64,000 nt of DNA, taken from contig CP136069.1 in NCBI GenBank assembly GCA_032622095.1, positions 17,933,326 through 17,997,325 on the forward strand, given 5' to 3'. How positions within the stretch are numbered: position 1 is the stretch's first letter; every line of letters starts with the position of its first letter. A program made the translations under genes and the position numbers. Source of the DNA: Siphonodentalium dalli. Lineage: Eukaryota > Mollusca > Scaphopoda > Gadilida > Siphonodentaliidae. Under the pieces are notes generated by a model, which had not been told where the DNA came from, did no database searches, and worked only from the letters and a program-made list of their open reading frames with translations. Shown piece by piece: positions 22,272 to 34,638 of this stretch.

Positions 22272-25200
22272 TTAACGGGCAATGTTTTGTAAAAGTTGGC
22301 ATCCTTTGTACATAAATTTCGCGGCGAATGTGATAATATCTCCCCAAGCGTTGATGACAGCGAGTGGAGGAACGAAGGCTGTGCCGCCGAGTAGGAAGTC
22401 ACATAGATGGTTTTGCGAGAGAGAATCGATAAACACAAAGCATTCTACTCCAAAGAAGTCAACGAAGATTGACCAGAAATTGTATCTCAACTGATGCATG
22501 GCTGGCGCATTACATATAAATAATACATGTTCAATTTCGTTGTGATACGTAGATCTGCAGGCACCGCAATTCGAGTTGTTATTGAACATCGATCTATTCA
22601 ACAGCCGTGCAAGATTTCTCAGTTCCTGGGAGTTTTCAGGGCGGTCAGCAAGTAATCTCCATATACTCCAGGTGGAGAGAGGATCGCTGTGAACGTTTAA
22701 CATATGTACAAAAGTATCTGTGTTTGTAGCAGAATGCCATTTCAAGGAATAGGCGTTTCGAATAGTGTCTGTGATGATGCGCTTCCAGATAGCCTTCTCT
22801 GGGAAGAAGCCACTTTCAAGAAAAACTGTAAGAAATGAGTCAATGGCGTAGTGTTCAAGAATTTGGAGGATGTCAAGAACAAATCCTGATGTGTTGATAT
22901 GGAAGAGTTTGTACCTGTAGAGGTTGTGAAGAAAAATTTTCAGCGGAGTATCCTTTGTAACAGGTAAGTGGATAAGTTCAGCCAGGAATGTTAGTTTCCG
23001 CATATGTAGTTGAAGATCCATTGGTAAAGTACCAAGGAGACTGAGTGATAGCCTCGTTCCTGCCCTCAGCGGGAGGTTTTGAATATGTTTGATGCACGTA
23101 CGAAATGACTTCTCGATTTGGTTGATTGCCTGATCACTCGGTGTGTACAGGAGTTCGGAACCATATAAGGCCTTGGGAAGCACTATACGGTGTAGAAGCT
23201 TCTTCATTGTAACGGGTGTACACATTTGTAAGGCCTTCCGTCCAGCCATTGAAAAATATGATTTTCGCATGACGTCAGATACCAGCGAGGCACGGTTGGT
23301 ACAATTGTTAAATTTGTGCTGCATTATGCCAAGATGGCGAGCTTCCGTAACTTCATCAAGTTTGTTTGTTCCAAGGAACCACGTCCTATCACGCTGTTCA
23401 TGTTGAGTGCGCGTTTCATTGAAAACAATGACGACACTTTTCTCTGTTGAGTATCTGAATCTCCACTTGATGCTGTAATCGAAACAGAGGCTCAATAGAT
23501 GATCAAGGCCAGACTTGTGCAGAGACATTAAGCAAATGTCGTCAGCAGTGGTTGGGGATGTGCAGTTTATATTTCCGATCCGGAGACCAAATCTCGACTG
23601 TTCTAGCTCAGTGAGAAGTTCATTAATGAACACCAAGTAAAAGAACGGCGAGGTCACTGATCCTTGGCGATTTCCTTGGCATATGGAAAATGGTTCTGAC
23701 TGGCAGCCATTGTAGAGAACACGACTAGTACACTCCTCGTGCATGTTCTGAATTACACGAAGAATTTGGTCTTTAAAACCGAGGTTGTTGAGTTTGTTGA
23801 GAAGTCCATCGTGCCACACTCGGTCGAATGCCTTTTGAGAGTCTCAAAAGCAAACATAGAGTTTAGAACCATGGTCACATGCGAAGTGTATTGATTCTTC
23901 GACAACGAATGAATTCATGTTGCATCCCACGTGTTTCTGGAATCCAAATTGGAGGCAATGTGGAAATTGTTGAAGGGTTTCCGATCTGAGAAATCGCGAT
24001 AGAAGCACAGATTCGAACAGTTTATATATTGAAGATAGAAGTGTAATCGCACGATAGCTGTCCGGATTGTGTTTAGGCTTGGGGTCTCCTTTATAAAGCG
24101 GAATGACGATCCCAAGTTTCATTTCTGCCGGTATCCATTCAAATGCGATGATGCTGTTATAAAGTAAACACAGGACATCTACTAGCGATTCAGGCGCATA
24201 CATAAAGTGTTCATTTACAACGTCGTCATGGCCACCTGCCTTATTTCTCTTCATTGCTCGAATTGCAGTAGATACTTCCGCGTTTGATATTATTTCGCAG
24301 AATATATCATCGTCATAATTTGCATGCGATTTAGACATGAGCAACCGAAGTTCGTTACATACTATTTTCTCAACTGAAGGGGCTTGGTGTGGGTCGGCAC
24401 TATATAACTGTTGAAAGTAGTTTTTCCATCCCTGGGATAGAATATCAGGTTCATGGCATAACCCGGATCCAAAATCTATTCCTGTTGCAATTTTATCTTT
24501 TTTAGAATTATCCTTCGTCATACGCCAGAAATCTGATGAATTCAGATTGGCGGCGGACTCGATGTCCAAGAGGACTTGCTTCTCGTACTGATGTACTGCG
24601 TTCCGAATGGTCCGTCTAAATATACGTTTGGCGTCTTTGTATGCACAATATGATTCGCATAATTCAGAATGTTGCTTCCCGTCCGCTATCCAAAGCGCCC
24701 GAGTTGACTTTACCTTTACGTGAAGTTCAGAAAGGTGAGAGTTCCAGTATGGCTTCCTAAACTTGTAGAATTTTCGTTCACCGGCCGCACGATCGGAAGC
24801 GTTATGGAGTAATGCCACAAGTTCAGCATACAACTGTTGAATGTCCCTTTCGTGTCGAATGGGTTTATGTCGCATTTCTACACATGCGTAATGTAACAGT
24901 GTTTGATAAGCCACAATGTCGATATTTTTCCAGCTGTATAATTTACGATGATACTCGGGAGAAATCCGCATAGGTTGGCACTGGAAGCTAAGCTTGCATC
25001 TCACAGGCAAATGGTTAGACACATTTAATGAGTTATCGTCGATTATGGAAGAGTTTGCGATAGCATGATTTAGTAGTTCAGGAACCAGTATGTGATCAAT
25101 GAGAGAAGGGGTGGCTACTGTTGCGAATGGGCTAAATGTGTATCTGGGGCCAGTGCACACCCGTGTGGTCGTCGTGGACATCATTTCTGCACGTGAAAGA

Positions 25201-25757
25201 AATTCACCGAGCATCATTGTTCGCGAGACGTGAGTGGCTAGTGTTCCGCTGTTATCGGGACCTGGCCAGTGTGCATTAAAGTCACCCATCAGGATAACGG
25301 GTCCATGTTGTGATAGAAAATCGGTGTAGTCTTCCAGTGACTTCAGACTGTCGCCAAAATAATCATCTGAGTGGTTGGTACTCGGTAAGTATATCTGCAC
25401 TACACTAATATTTACATCATCAGAGAGTTTGAGTTGGACTCCGATAAAGCGCTCTTCTTGTAAGTCAATGATCGTACACCTTGAGAATAGGTCATCTCTA
25501 ATAAGTATCGCAACTCCGTCCCGCGTGAAAGAACCGCCATTTTTTGTGACAATTTTTCTGCCAGGTTTGGAAATGACACTGTGTGAATGGCTTAGATCAT
25601 TCAACGAGGACGTATTTTCTTCATTCAGCCAGTGTTCTGACACACCCACAAAGCTATAGTTATTTGCTGCTATAAGTTTGGAGAGGTAGAACTGTGACGT
25701 TGAGAAACCTGTCATGTTCCACGTTAAAAATTCAAGTTCATGTGTCTGTGTTCCCAT
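22272..25757 (-). pseudogene. LINE ORF2, copy 2 (one in-frame UGA, otherwise open)
   Basis: From ATG 25757 the frame is open for 637 codons, meets UGA at 23844-23846, and is then open for another 523 codons to 22272. Counting from that ATG, the endonuclease spans roughly residues 9-255 with Asn14, Glu41, Asp159/Asn161 and Asp221/His222 in place; the last motif is Ser247-Asn248-His249 where Asp is usual at 248. The reverse transcriptase follows a linker of about 270 residues, with the YRAITLL, KAFDRVW, RQGSVTSP and TADD motifs. A C-terminal Cys-Cys-His-Cys knuckle precedes the end. The UGA falls three codons or fewer before the motif A aspartates, so the truncated product would lack the whole catalytic palm. 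Confidence 0.9.
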
Positions 25758-27957
25758 TGTTGTTTCGCTGAGGTGGTTCGTTGTGCCATGGTCTGGCAAC
25801 AATTCCTTTCGGCCAAAAGTTTTACTCATACAATCGGTCCAACTCTCCCACAGAAATATGGACACGAGCGGATTGTGTCCCTTGTCTCGAGCTGGATATG
25901 AGACGAACAAACGTTGGATGCACACCTCTGTTGTTAAAGAAGTTCCAAATATCTACTTCTTTTGAGCTTGTAGAGATACGTCCAATGAATATTTTGCGTG
26001 TTTTCTTGGCTTGTCGAAAGGGCACGCCTTTAAAGCCAGACAATCCATCATCGTGTTTGGATCTGTCACCTCTGCCAGAAATATCAGGGACAGGAGAATA
26101 ATGTGTGTTTGTCATGATGGTCACAGAATCCAAATAGAATAGCACGGGTGCGTGCTGCACGTCGGGATCAGGGTTGTGCAGATCGGGGTCGTCCTGGCCA
26201 TTTACATGCGATGAGGTATCTCTGTCTTTCTGATGATCCGAGATTGAGATAAACTGAATACTATTAGCATCAACCTCGTTTTGTGACTGTGGAAGTAAAG
26301 CGTCTGATTTCTCGGGGCGTTGTATATCATTGCCGTGTTTTAATGAGTTAATATTGTCACATTCTGAATTTATGACTGGTTCATTTGGTGTTGATGTACA
26401 TTGTTGAATATCAGAAGGCTTAACAACTGGTGACGACTTTGACTTTTGTGGTTTGGAGACGATTTCTCTGAGGATCTGACTCATGTCGTTAGACCAGTTT
26501 ATCGGGGAGGAGAAATGTCCCGTTGTAGAGCTTTTATCTTCGCGTGAAGGCGACGTGGAACGTCGGTCATCACTGGATTTCTCGCGATTAGGTTCTTTCT
26601 CGGATGAGTCCTTTAGAGTTGCAGGATTTTTGCTACTATTCGCTTGTGGTTCCCCAATAGGTGATAATGAACTATTAGTTGACATATCAGGGGCTTTCCA
26701 TAGTAGATCGACTGAGTTGTTTGATTGTGTTCTAACACAGGATTGAACAAATGAGCCAAGTGTGTTATACTTAGTGACAGTATCTTGGGCAAGTAGTTCG
26801 AACATTGTGGAAAGGTGTCGCTGCACTCCTTCTATGTGTTGCTTTGTAGTCGCAGCTGATGACGCACATTTGTTATTGACAGCCGCTAGTCGTTTGTCTA
26901 TAGAATCGTTCTTAACAAATGTTCTGACCATCTCACTGACTTTATTTCTGGCCGACTGAACGAAATTATCATAGTCTTCCGTTGTGGATTTGGCATTCTG
27001 TTCCAGTGTTTTGATGCGATGTCTCAAATTGTCTATGCCTGAACATTTCTCGTCTCTCATTCGTTCAAGACCGAGACAGACTTCGGTTACGTTGCCGATT
27101 GTACTTCCTATCGACTTAGAGTTAGAGTTGCATTTGGAACTGATCACTTGCAAACTTTTTTCGATGTCGACTATTTTATTGTTAGTGTCTGTCTGATTGT
27201 CCGTGATTGATTTTATTGAGGTTGTTATTGATTGAAAGTCTGCCGACCATTTCTTCTCACGTTCAATGTTGTTCTTTTTCATCAATGTCAAGTCTGTCAG
27301 TACTTCCGTCAGTTTTTCTTCAACGATTAATGAATTACAGTTGTTATGTTGAGAGGAAGTCTCCACATTACTTCTTTGGGTCACTGATTTGGATCCATTG
27401 TTTATTTTCGTCATAGCGTCGCGGATCACGTTCATGGATTCGCCAAGGATGAATTGCACTATATTATATATGTCAATGGCGTATTTATCACAGTTCGGCT
27501 TACCGGAGTCGCGTTGGAATCTTTGCTTCAGTTTATATTGGTTGAGGTCTTCAGAATGAAGTCGGGCTTCAACAAACGCTGAGTGTCTCAGAGAATTTAG
27601 ACCTGTTTCATCGGGAACGGCGATTAACAATTCTTTGATGAAAGATTCTTTTGGGAGGCACAGAAGATTCCGAATTGGCACCGACTCGGTTGCGGCGTAT
27701 TGAGCACACGAATCGACATACTGAGCACTATGAGTTGCTCTATAACTTGTCCCAGCAGGGCTACCCTGATGGTCTACTGGTGACTGACAGCGAAGCTGTT
27801 GGGGACGAATTTTTGGCTTCACAACTTGCTGTTTGCTTAGATTTTGTTCTGAACACTTGGTTCTGTTTAAATTGTGTGATTCGCCTGGTAGTTGGAGATG
27901 TTCAAAATCATCGAGACCATTGAGGACTCGATCAGATTGTGTGAGTACTCCTTCCAT
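25738..27957 (-). pseudogene. LINE ORF1, copy 2 (nonsense codon at 25822-25824)
   Basis: Same 739-codon frame as copy 1, but a CAA codon is TAA at 25822-25824, ending the protein after residue 711 (LDRLYE). The last strand of the RRM-like domain (FWPKGIVARPW) is lost. The remaining coding differences from copy 1 are few (for example Pro to Ser just before GELDR, and Ser to Phe near VLFYLDS). The nonsense codon may abolish RNA binding and also separates the ORF1 stop from the ORF2 start by an extra 84 bases. Confidence 0.9.
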
Positions 27958-29899
27958 TGTTTCAGTGCAGAGTTTGAGAAACTATTTCCATATTGCGTTG
28001 TCAGTAACGACTTATAACAGGTGCAGCTGACAGCGACCGAATTTGATAATTGTCGCTTTTCGAACAATCACACACGCGTGTGGCGGTCGTAAATAAATTG
28101 GTTTGCGAAACCAGTGTCCTGGGTAGGCCGAGTAATTGATAACGGACGGCGTTCACTGTTTGATTTCGTGTCGGGTTGCCAGTTTCTTGCCTACATGTGG
28201 CCGATAACGATTGCCTGCACGAAAGATTTGCCAGCATGTTGGAACTGGGTTGCCTGTACCGGTCGGTAGCGACCGACTGCTGGAAAATATGCCAACACGG
28301 CGCCGGTACCGGCCGGTTTCAGCTTCCGTCACCTCACTGCTTCCTATGAGATGAATAAATATAAACTCTTCAATGCAGTTGCATGCTATAATGTCAGAAT
28401 ATGTCACATAATTCTGTATTGTAGTGATTTACTCGAAAATAATACGAGGTGAATTTTGTGTCGGATTGCCGGCTTCTTGCCTACTTATGGCCGATGCCGA
28501 CAGCCTGCACGAAAGATTTGCAATCATATTGGTACCGGTATGTTTACTGGGTATGTACTCCAAAGTACCTGGTTATTTTGGTAACCCAAAGTACCGAGAC
28601 AGGTACAACAGCGTACCAACATATTGGTACTCCACACGGGACAAGTATATAACCTACGTAGGTAAGTCAGGGAACCCGGTGTTTTAACAGTGTACATGCA
28701 ACTTGCATGCAACATATACAAATCGCATGGAATAAAGTACAGACAAACTGTACCCAGTATTATATAATCTTCCTGATTTAAGGATTCACGCCGTTATCCC
28801 GAATGTTCTTTATACACACATAAATTAGTTTTTAAATATGAATTAAATATATTTTACTCTGGATAGACCTCAGTATTCCCCAACATCAAACGTACGTTGC
28901 CCATTAATTTGTGTCTTCGCAATAAAGCATTCAATCATCTCATATGAACTGCCACATAACGGTACGTAGTCGGAATTAGGAAAGATAATACGGTAACTTA
29001 ATATAGATCACAATCCCGGAGGTTTCATTTATTCGGGATAAATAAATATAGCATATACACATACAGCATTTTTTAAATGTGTTTTCATTCGTACTGAAGA
29101 GAAAGTTTATTTTTACCATTTATATAAATAAACTAACAGTGAACGCTCTTTATTGTTCCAACGTCACTAATATCAATGGTACTTATATGTATATGGTAAA
29201 TATAAAGAGTATTTGTCATACGAACTAGAGGAAACACTTGAGTCTGATTGCATGCGACAGTACCGGCGTACGGTTTATTTGTGGCCGCTAACTAACACCG
29301 GAGCAATAGCCATAGTGTATTGTGCGCCTTACTTCAAAGTACCGACCACTCAACACGTCAGGTCAAGAGTTACAGTGATGTGAAACAATGCGGTAGGGTG
29401 ATCAAATAGAAATGGAGAATATCTTGCTCAATGTAGTTATTTTTTTTCTAATTATCATATCCTAATTGAGAACACGCACCGTCGTTCTTATATATTAATT
29501 AAATGCAGTGACTCTTATTTTGGACCCATCTAAATTTCTAAAAGTACATTAATTTAATTGACTTAACATGGTAAAGGTGATGAATCCACTTTCATGAATG
29601 GATTGATCGCCAAAATATGCAGTTACATAAAATTTCAAACAATAATCTGAGGTCCACCGGTTTCTGTGGATATATATAAACAAAAACTATTTTTTTCTCT
29701 CTCTCAAGGGTCGGGAATCTTGGCTAAACCTGGAATGGTTCACCATTACAATTTGGCGATTTTTGCAAGACAACACGGGTTGATATGTGTGAAATATTTA
29801 TTCAAACGAAATATATGGTAACAATGAACAAAAACAATATACACTCATGCACGTCTATATGTTTATCATCTCAAAGATGCACAGTCAGATATGACACTA
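27958..29899 (-). other. L element copy 2 leader region
   Basis: As in copy 1, with direct repeats at about 28177 and 28465. Here the first repeat retains GCCTGCACGAAAGATT, making it more like the second. A dispersed TTTCACATCAC-family repeat lies at 29374-29440. No gene was seen. Confidence 0.6.
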
Positions 29900-31718
29900 A
29901 GTTAATAAAATATTCTACGTTAATTTCCAGCTGACCACGCAGAAGAAAAACTTTCTACTTCAAATCACCATCACGTAAGGCACACTGTTACGGAAATAAA
30001 TAAAAACATTAATATGTTTTACGTTGAAGGATGTAGGATAATATCACAAATGGCAACATAAGTTTGAACGCTCTTTATAATGTCACGTCATAAATAATTG
30101 GGAATTCCGCTGCGAACGCAAACGGAGCGACGATTTCTATCGGATGGAAAATACGAGTATTTTCGGTCCGATACAAATCGGAGGCATTCGGAGCGTCAGA
30201 ATAGTTCCAATCCGCGAAAAAGGCGATGTACGCATTACTCAATAAAGCCCGTTATAATAAGCTCACTATGAAAAGTATCCTGGAGATCTACGAAAAATCG
30301 ATTGTACCAATCATGAATTATGGAGCGGAGGTGTGGGGCTATGAAAACCTAACATGCTTTGAAAAACTGGAATTATGGTTCATGAAATTCGCACTTAAAC
30401 TGAAAAAGTCCACACCGAATGCTTTCATTTATGGGGAACTTGGAATGTGTCCCATAACAGTGAAAATCAAAACCCGTTCCCTCTCGTATTGGGCTAAGCT
30501 AATCTCTATGCCGACTAATAGATTACCTCTTATGTTGTATTATGTTATGTATTGTTTATATTGTGATAACGTTTTTAATAATTCATTGATTATTGGTATT
30601 CGAGATACCCTTAATTGCCTCGGTATGAGTATTGTCTGGACCAACCAACAAGTTCTAAGCATAAAAAGCTTTAACCGCACAATTTCTGGCAAACTACGCG
30701 ACGTATACATACAAGAATGGTGGACCACAATATATAAATCAAGCAAGTACGCATTTTACCGGATTATAAAGCCAAACTTAGAAACAGAGAATTATCTAAC
30801 CCTAGATGATAACAGATCAGTTAACTATATTATGGCTTTCCGGACGAGAAACCACAAACTCCCTATAGAACATGGTACTTGGACAAATACGGATTACTCA
30901 GACCGAATTTGCACACTGTGTAATCTTGAAATCGGCGACGAATATCACATGGTAATGAAATGTAGGGAACTTAATGAACTTAGAATAAAATACCTACTAC
31001 TACTACCAGAGACCTAACACTCACAAACTAGCCGCTCTTTTCAACTCCCGAAATCAAAAGACAGTTAAAAATCTATCAGTTTTTATTAAGAAGATCCTAG
31101 AAATATTCAGGTCCGCCTGAGGCTTATTACCATCCGCCTGACATATTGAAACAACCGAATACCGTCCAACATTTCTATATTCTATTATTATGCCATATAT
31201 AATATATACATGTATACCTGTACTGAAATATATTGTATATTATGTCCATATATATCTGTAATGTCTTAATTTGACGATTAGAATAAACTAATTGAATTGA
31301 ATTGAACCGCATGCATGTGTGGGTGCCCGTGCATTTCTATTTGATTTTCCGTCCGACACTTGATTTTAAGGCCAATATAAGTGCGCGGGTGTCATGGAAA
31401 CCCACTCAGGGTCGCTATTAACCCTCAAAATGCCGGCATCGACGAACATGTTCGCCGCAAAATGAAGCTAACAGCCCGGATCGCCCCTGCTGCGTCCAGG
31501 TGTGATTTTAGTATTCATATCTGTGCGAGGGTGAATATTAAAATCAAACCTGGACGCAGCAGGGGCGGTCCGGGCTGTTAGCTTCATTTCGCGGCGAACA
31601 TTTTCGCCGATGCCGGCATTTTGAGGGTTAATAGCGACCCTGAGTGGGTTTCCATGACACCCCTGCACTTATATTGGCCTTTAAATCACTCATATAGTCC
31701 ACATGGGGGGTCCGGGAT
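29900..31718. repeat. X segment, copy 3 of 3 (without L)
   Basis: Offset 9,842 from copy 2. It matches the other X copies up to TCCGGGAT at 31711-31718. There X1 and X2 continue into the LINE 3' end (ATATATCTTTATT), whereas X3 continues into more satellite (GGTCCGGGCTGG). X3 therefore preserves the sequence as it would look without the LINE on its right. Confidence 0.9.
30207..31306 (+). pseudogene. 5'-truncated LINE RT C-terminal fragment, X copy 3 (ORF 30226-31017)
   Basis: Third copy of the 263-codon frame (Met15, Glu22 version), with the same knuckle and tail as the copies at 10540 and 20365. It remains open despite lacking catalytic domains, which reflects recent duplication and not selection. 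Confidence 0.82.
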
Positions 31719-32280
31719 GGTCCGGGCTGGTTCGGGCTGTCAGCGTCGTTATCGGTAAACATAATCGGCGATGGCGGCATTTTGGGGGTTAATTGCCAGG
31801 CATTCGTGGGCGACTCGCCCTTGTATCTTCGTGAGTGTAGTCGAGGGTAGTTCCATAACACATATGTAAGGGGTTATTAGAAGTACGAGGACATTAAGGG
31901 GGTCCGGGCTGTGAGTTTGTTTATTGGGGGCGCAATTTTGTAATTCTGGCTGAATCTGGGAAGTTTAGGGGTTAATAAGCGGCACTTCCGTTTGACCTTG
32001 ACCACTCTCCGTGCGTATTTGGGTTTCATTAACACCCTTGCACAGATATGAATTCTAAAATCACACCTGGACGCAGCAGGGGCGGTCCGGGCTGTTAGCT
32101 TCATTTCGCGGCGAACATTTTCGCCGATGCCGGCATTTTGAGGGTTAATAGCGACCCTGAGTGGGTTTCCATGACACCCCTGCACTTATATTGGCCTTAA
32201 AATCACTCATATAGTCCATATGGGGGGTCCGCGCTGGTCCGGGCTGGCCCGGGCTGGTCCGGGCTGGTCCGGGCGGTGTT
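31540..32280. repeat. Degenerate satellite, units about 160-185 bp headed GGTCCGGGCTG
   Basis: At least four units start near 31565, 31721, 31901 and 32086. Each begins with GGTCCGGGCTGT-like words, then a TTCG..GGCGAACATTTT-like part, then GGCATTTTGAGGGTTAAT-like, then GGTTTCCATGACACCCCTGC-like. The array ends in a run of five short GGTCCGGGCTGG repeats at about 32227-32275. The inverted pairs inside X are two of these units head to head. Confidence 0.8.
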
Positions 32281-33417
32281 TAGTCACACCGCTCGCGGGC
32301 GATAACAATAACGCAACGCACCATACGCTTAAGTGGGAAGCTCGAGGCCCGCTTAATTGTGAAACAATATAATCTGCATTCTGAATGGCAAAGTGAACAC
32401 TACATGTAAATGTAGCTCATATGGTTATGATTGAAACTCGCACCCTATGCGCGGCGCTGCAATGGGGACAATTAATTTTGACACCTCTTACATACTTGGC
32501 TGAACTGTCAAATGTTATGTAAGAGCTAACTGACGCCCATTATACTACCATTGTCTGAAATAGCACGGACACAGTCGCACGCTATATATAAACATAACTA
32601 TGTATATGTGAATCATAGTGGTCACCGACATTTTGTTTATTATTTTAGCTAGTATATATATTGACACTATTCACCCGTTTCATCCACTTCATGTTATTAT
32701 ACACCCATAGCATGATAATCATTAAAATTCAAAAGTGGCTTGTAGGGAAGTAGTTCCGCCCCTTCCCAATCATCCAGGGTTAAATCCAAAACCCCAATAA
32801 ATAAAAAAAACATATACGCTAGCTGAATCAGTATTCCCTCGGAACGTTTATGCATGCATTGATGTAGGGGCCTGAACAAAACTTGCAGTTTACAGAAATT
32901 TATTATTTGAAAGTGGAGCGAGTCCATTCTGTCAAGCCTGAAGGGGAAAGCGAAACTCAGACAAATTGTGTCTATGTATGAGAGCCAAGGAATGTGATGC
33001 GAAGTTTTTGCACCTCTTGTAGACTCTTTTGATTGAATTAATAACAAAAATAGCACAATTCGACCGAGTATGGGCACGAACTTGATGAAGTGGAATGGAC
33101 TGTAATTGATATGCATAGCACTGATAGGGACAGGAAGTAGAGTTACTTTATTTTCAAAATGTTATGGAGGGAAATAATTCCGTCACTGGATAATGGATAT
33201 ACATGTATGTGTATACGACAGTTGTTTATGTACATATAAATTTAACGTTTTACATATAAAGCATAAATATATTGGTTATAATATGTGTAATCATTATTTT
33301 ATGCTAGATAATTAATAGAGGGCAGGGATGTTGTGATAGCTGGTTGTGTCAGCACCTCCCCCCCCCCCCAACTGACCAAATGCACCACCTCCACCCGTTT
33401 AATTAGATCAATCTAAA
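32281..33417. other. Intergenic, one low-confidence ORF
   Basis: The only long frame is 139 codons on the minus strand at 33116-32697 (MHINYSPFHFIKFVP at its start). It has no family signature and mixed hydrophobic runs; I treat it as chance. A C-run lies at about 33359-33370. Confidence 0.4.
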
Positions 33418-33480
33418 GTGATGTAAAACACTCCAGCAGGGTGATCGAATAGAAATATAGAATAATCTTGTTCAAAGTAG
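33418..33480. repeat. Dispersed TTTCACATCAC-family repeat, copy
   Basis: GTGATGTAAAACACTCCAGC, then GGGTGATCGAATAGAAATA and CTTGTTCAAAGTAG, match 19533-19598, 29374-29440 and, in reverse, 52811-52974 and 56480-56549. Confidence 0.75.
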
Positions 33481-33639
33481 TAATTTTTACAAATTTATAT
33501 CCAAATTGACTAAACAATTGTGTTATTGTCTGTATAGGCATGCGGTTTCGTTCAATCCGTGTCAAAATCAACAAACGATCAAACGCGGCAGCATTTGTTC
33601 ACATCAGGAGGTTCCGCAATGGCCATGTCAAATAAATGT

Positions 33640-33840
33640 CATTATTTCTCACATTCTTTAACACTTTTTTATAATTTTTTATTACATTCTTTAACACTTT
33701 TTTCTTGCATTCTTTAGCAATTTTTATAATTTTTCTTACATTCTTAAACAATTTTTATCATTGTTTTTATCATTTTGTCTTACATTCTTAACAATTTTAT
33801 AATTTTTTATCATTTTTTCTTACATTCTTTAACAATTCTG
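33640..33840. repeat. A+T-rich short tandem repeat
   Basis: Words like TTACATTCTTTAACA and TTTTTATAATTTTT alternate about six times. The same words flank the nested-palindrome MITEs at about 49685-49720 and 61075-61125, so this may be a remnant of that family's interior. Confidence 0.7.
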
Positions 33841-34541
33841 CATGTGTTACGGAAAGCGAAGTTAACTTGAAAAGAGCGTCAGTCTGTGCATTCGCTGAAC
33901 GTAAGGACCGAAACCTATTATCAAACAGGCTGTATTTGATGTATGTTATACCAGAGTCACGCTCCTTACGACTTCATGCTGGTATAGTTTTTTCGATCCC
34001 AACTTTATAAATGTCATATTTTGGACATGGTCTTAGTAAACATTTTCCAAAACGGGTTAATTATTTTTCCTCCAAAACCATCAAGATATACCGATAGTCA
34101 AACACTGCATAACATTAAATATATACATATAACAGACCACCAGAAAAGGTGTGCCATATATAATAAGGTTTTTAAATTACATGTCCAACGGACAACGATA
34201 AACTTTAACTATATTTACGTGTAACCACCACGGATACGATAACTACATTTGTTTGTAACTACTCGTCCAGTGGACAAATATAAACTTAACTATATTTATA
34301 AGTAGCTAATCGTCCAACTAAACGGTCAGTGGCAACATGTAAGCAACTACATCTTTGTGGAACAACTCGCACATAGGATAACATTGTCATTTAACTGGAT
34401 GTGTATGTGTAACTACTCGTCCACAGGACTGCGGTAACATTCAACATGTTGTTACTACTCATCCATACAATGGACTACGATAACCTATAACTACATTTGT
34501 GTGGAACTACTCGCCACGTGTACGGGGATAACATTATAAAA

Positions 34542-34638
34542 ATGGTGACGTGGCTCGAGGGCAACATTGCGGAGCAGAGGTAGACATTGCTTCCAAGGGG
34601 AGACTATCCGCAATGTTGCCCTCGAGCCACGCCACCAT
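34542..34638. repeat. Hairpin (32-bp arms) inserted in the satellite
   Basis: ATGGTGACGTGGCTCGAGGG and the following GCAACATTGCGGA are mirrored at 34607-34638 with one or two mismatches. The words CAACATTGC and GCAATGTT recur at 34860-34915, so the whole 34535-34960 block is probably one MITE-like insertion. ORFs here are shadows of the hairpin. Confidence 0.75.

Larger units (their letters stand above)
21881..29899 (-). mobile_element. L element copy 2: near full-length two-ORF LINE
   Basis: Tandem copy of 12053-20057, about 8.02 kb, with very few differences. It keeps the 16-bp segment of the leader and the 4 bp of ORF2 that copy 1 lost, but has its own nonsense codon in ORF1. It shares the ORF2 UGA with copy 1. 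The 3' UTR and AATAAAGATATAT end are the same, against the same satellite word. Confidence 0.86.

Noticed and set aside
10233-31718. X as long terminal repeats of an LTR retrotransposon
   Set aside because: The internal part encodes an APE-type endonuclease and a non-LTR reverse transcriptase. There is no gag, protease, integrase, primer-binding site or TG..CA terminus, and X itself contains another LINE.
32697-33116. 139-codon minus-strand ORF
   Set aside because: No family signature, no splice or promoter context, and composition like the surrounding DNA.
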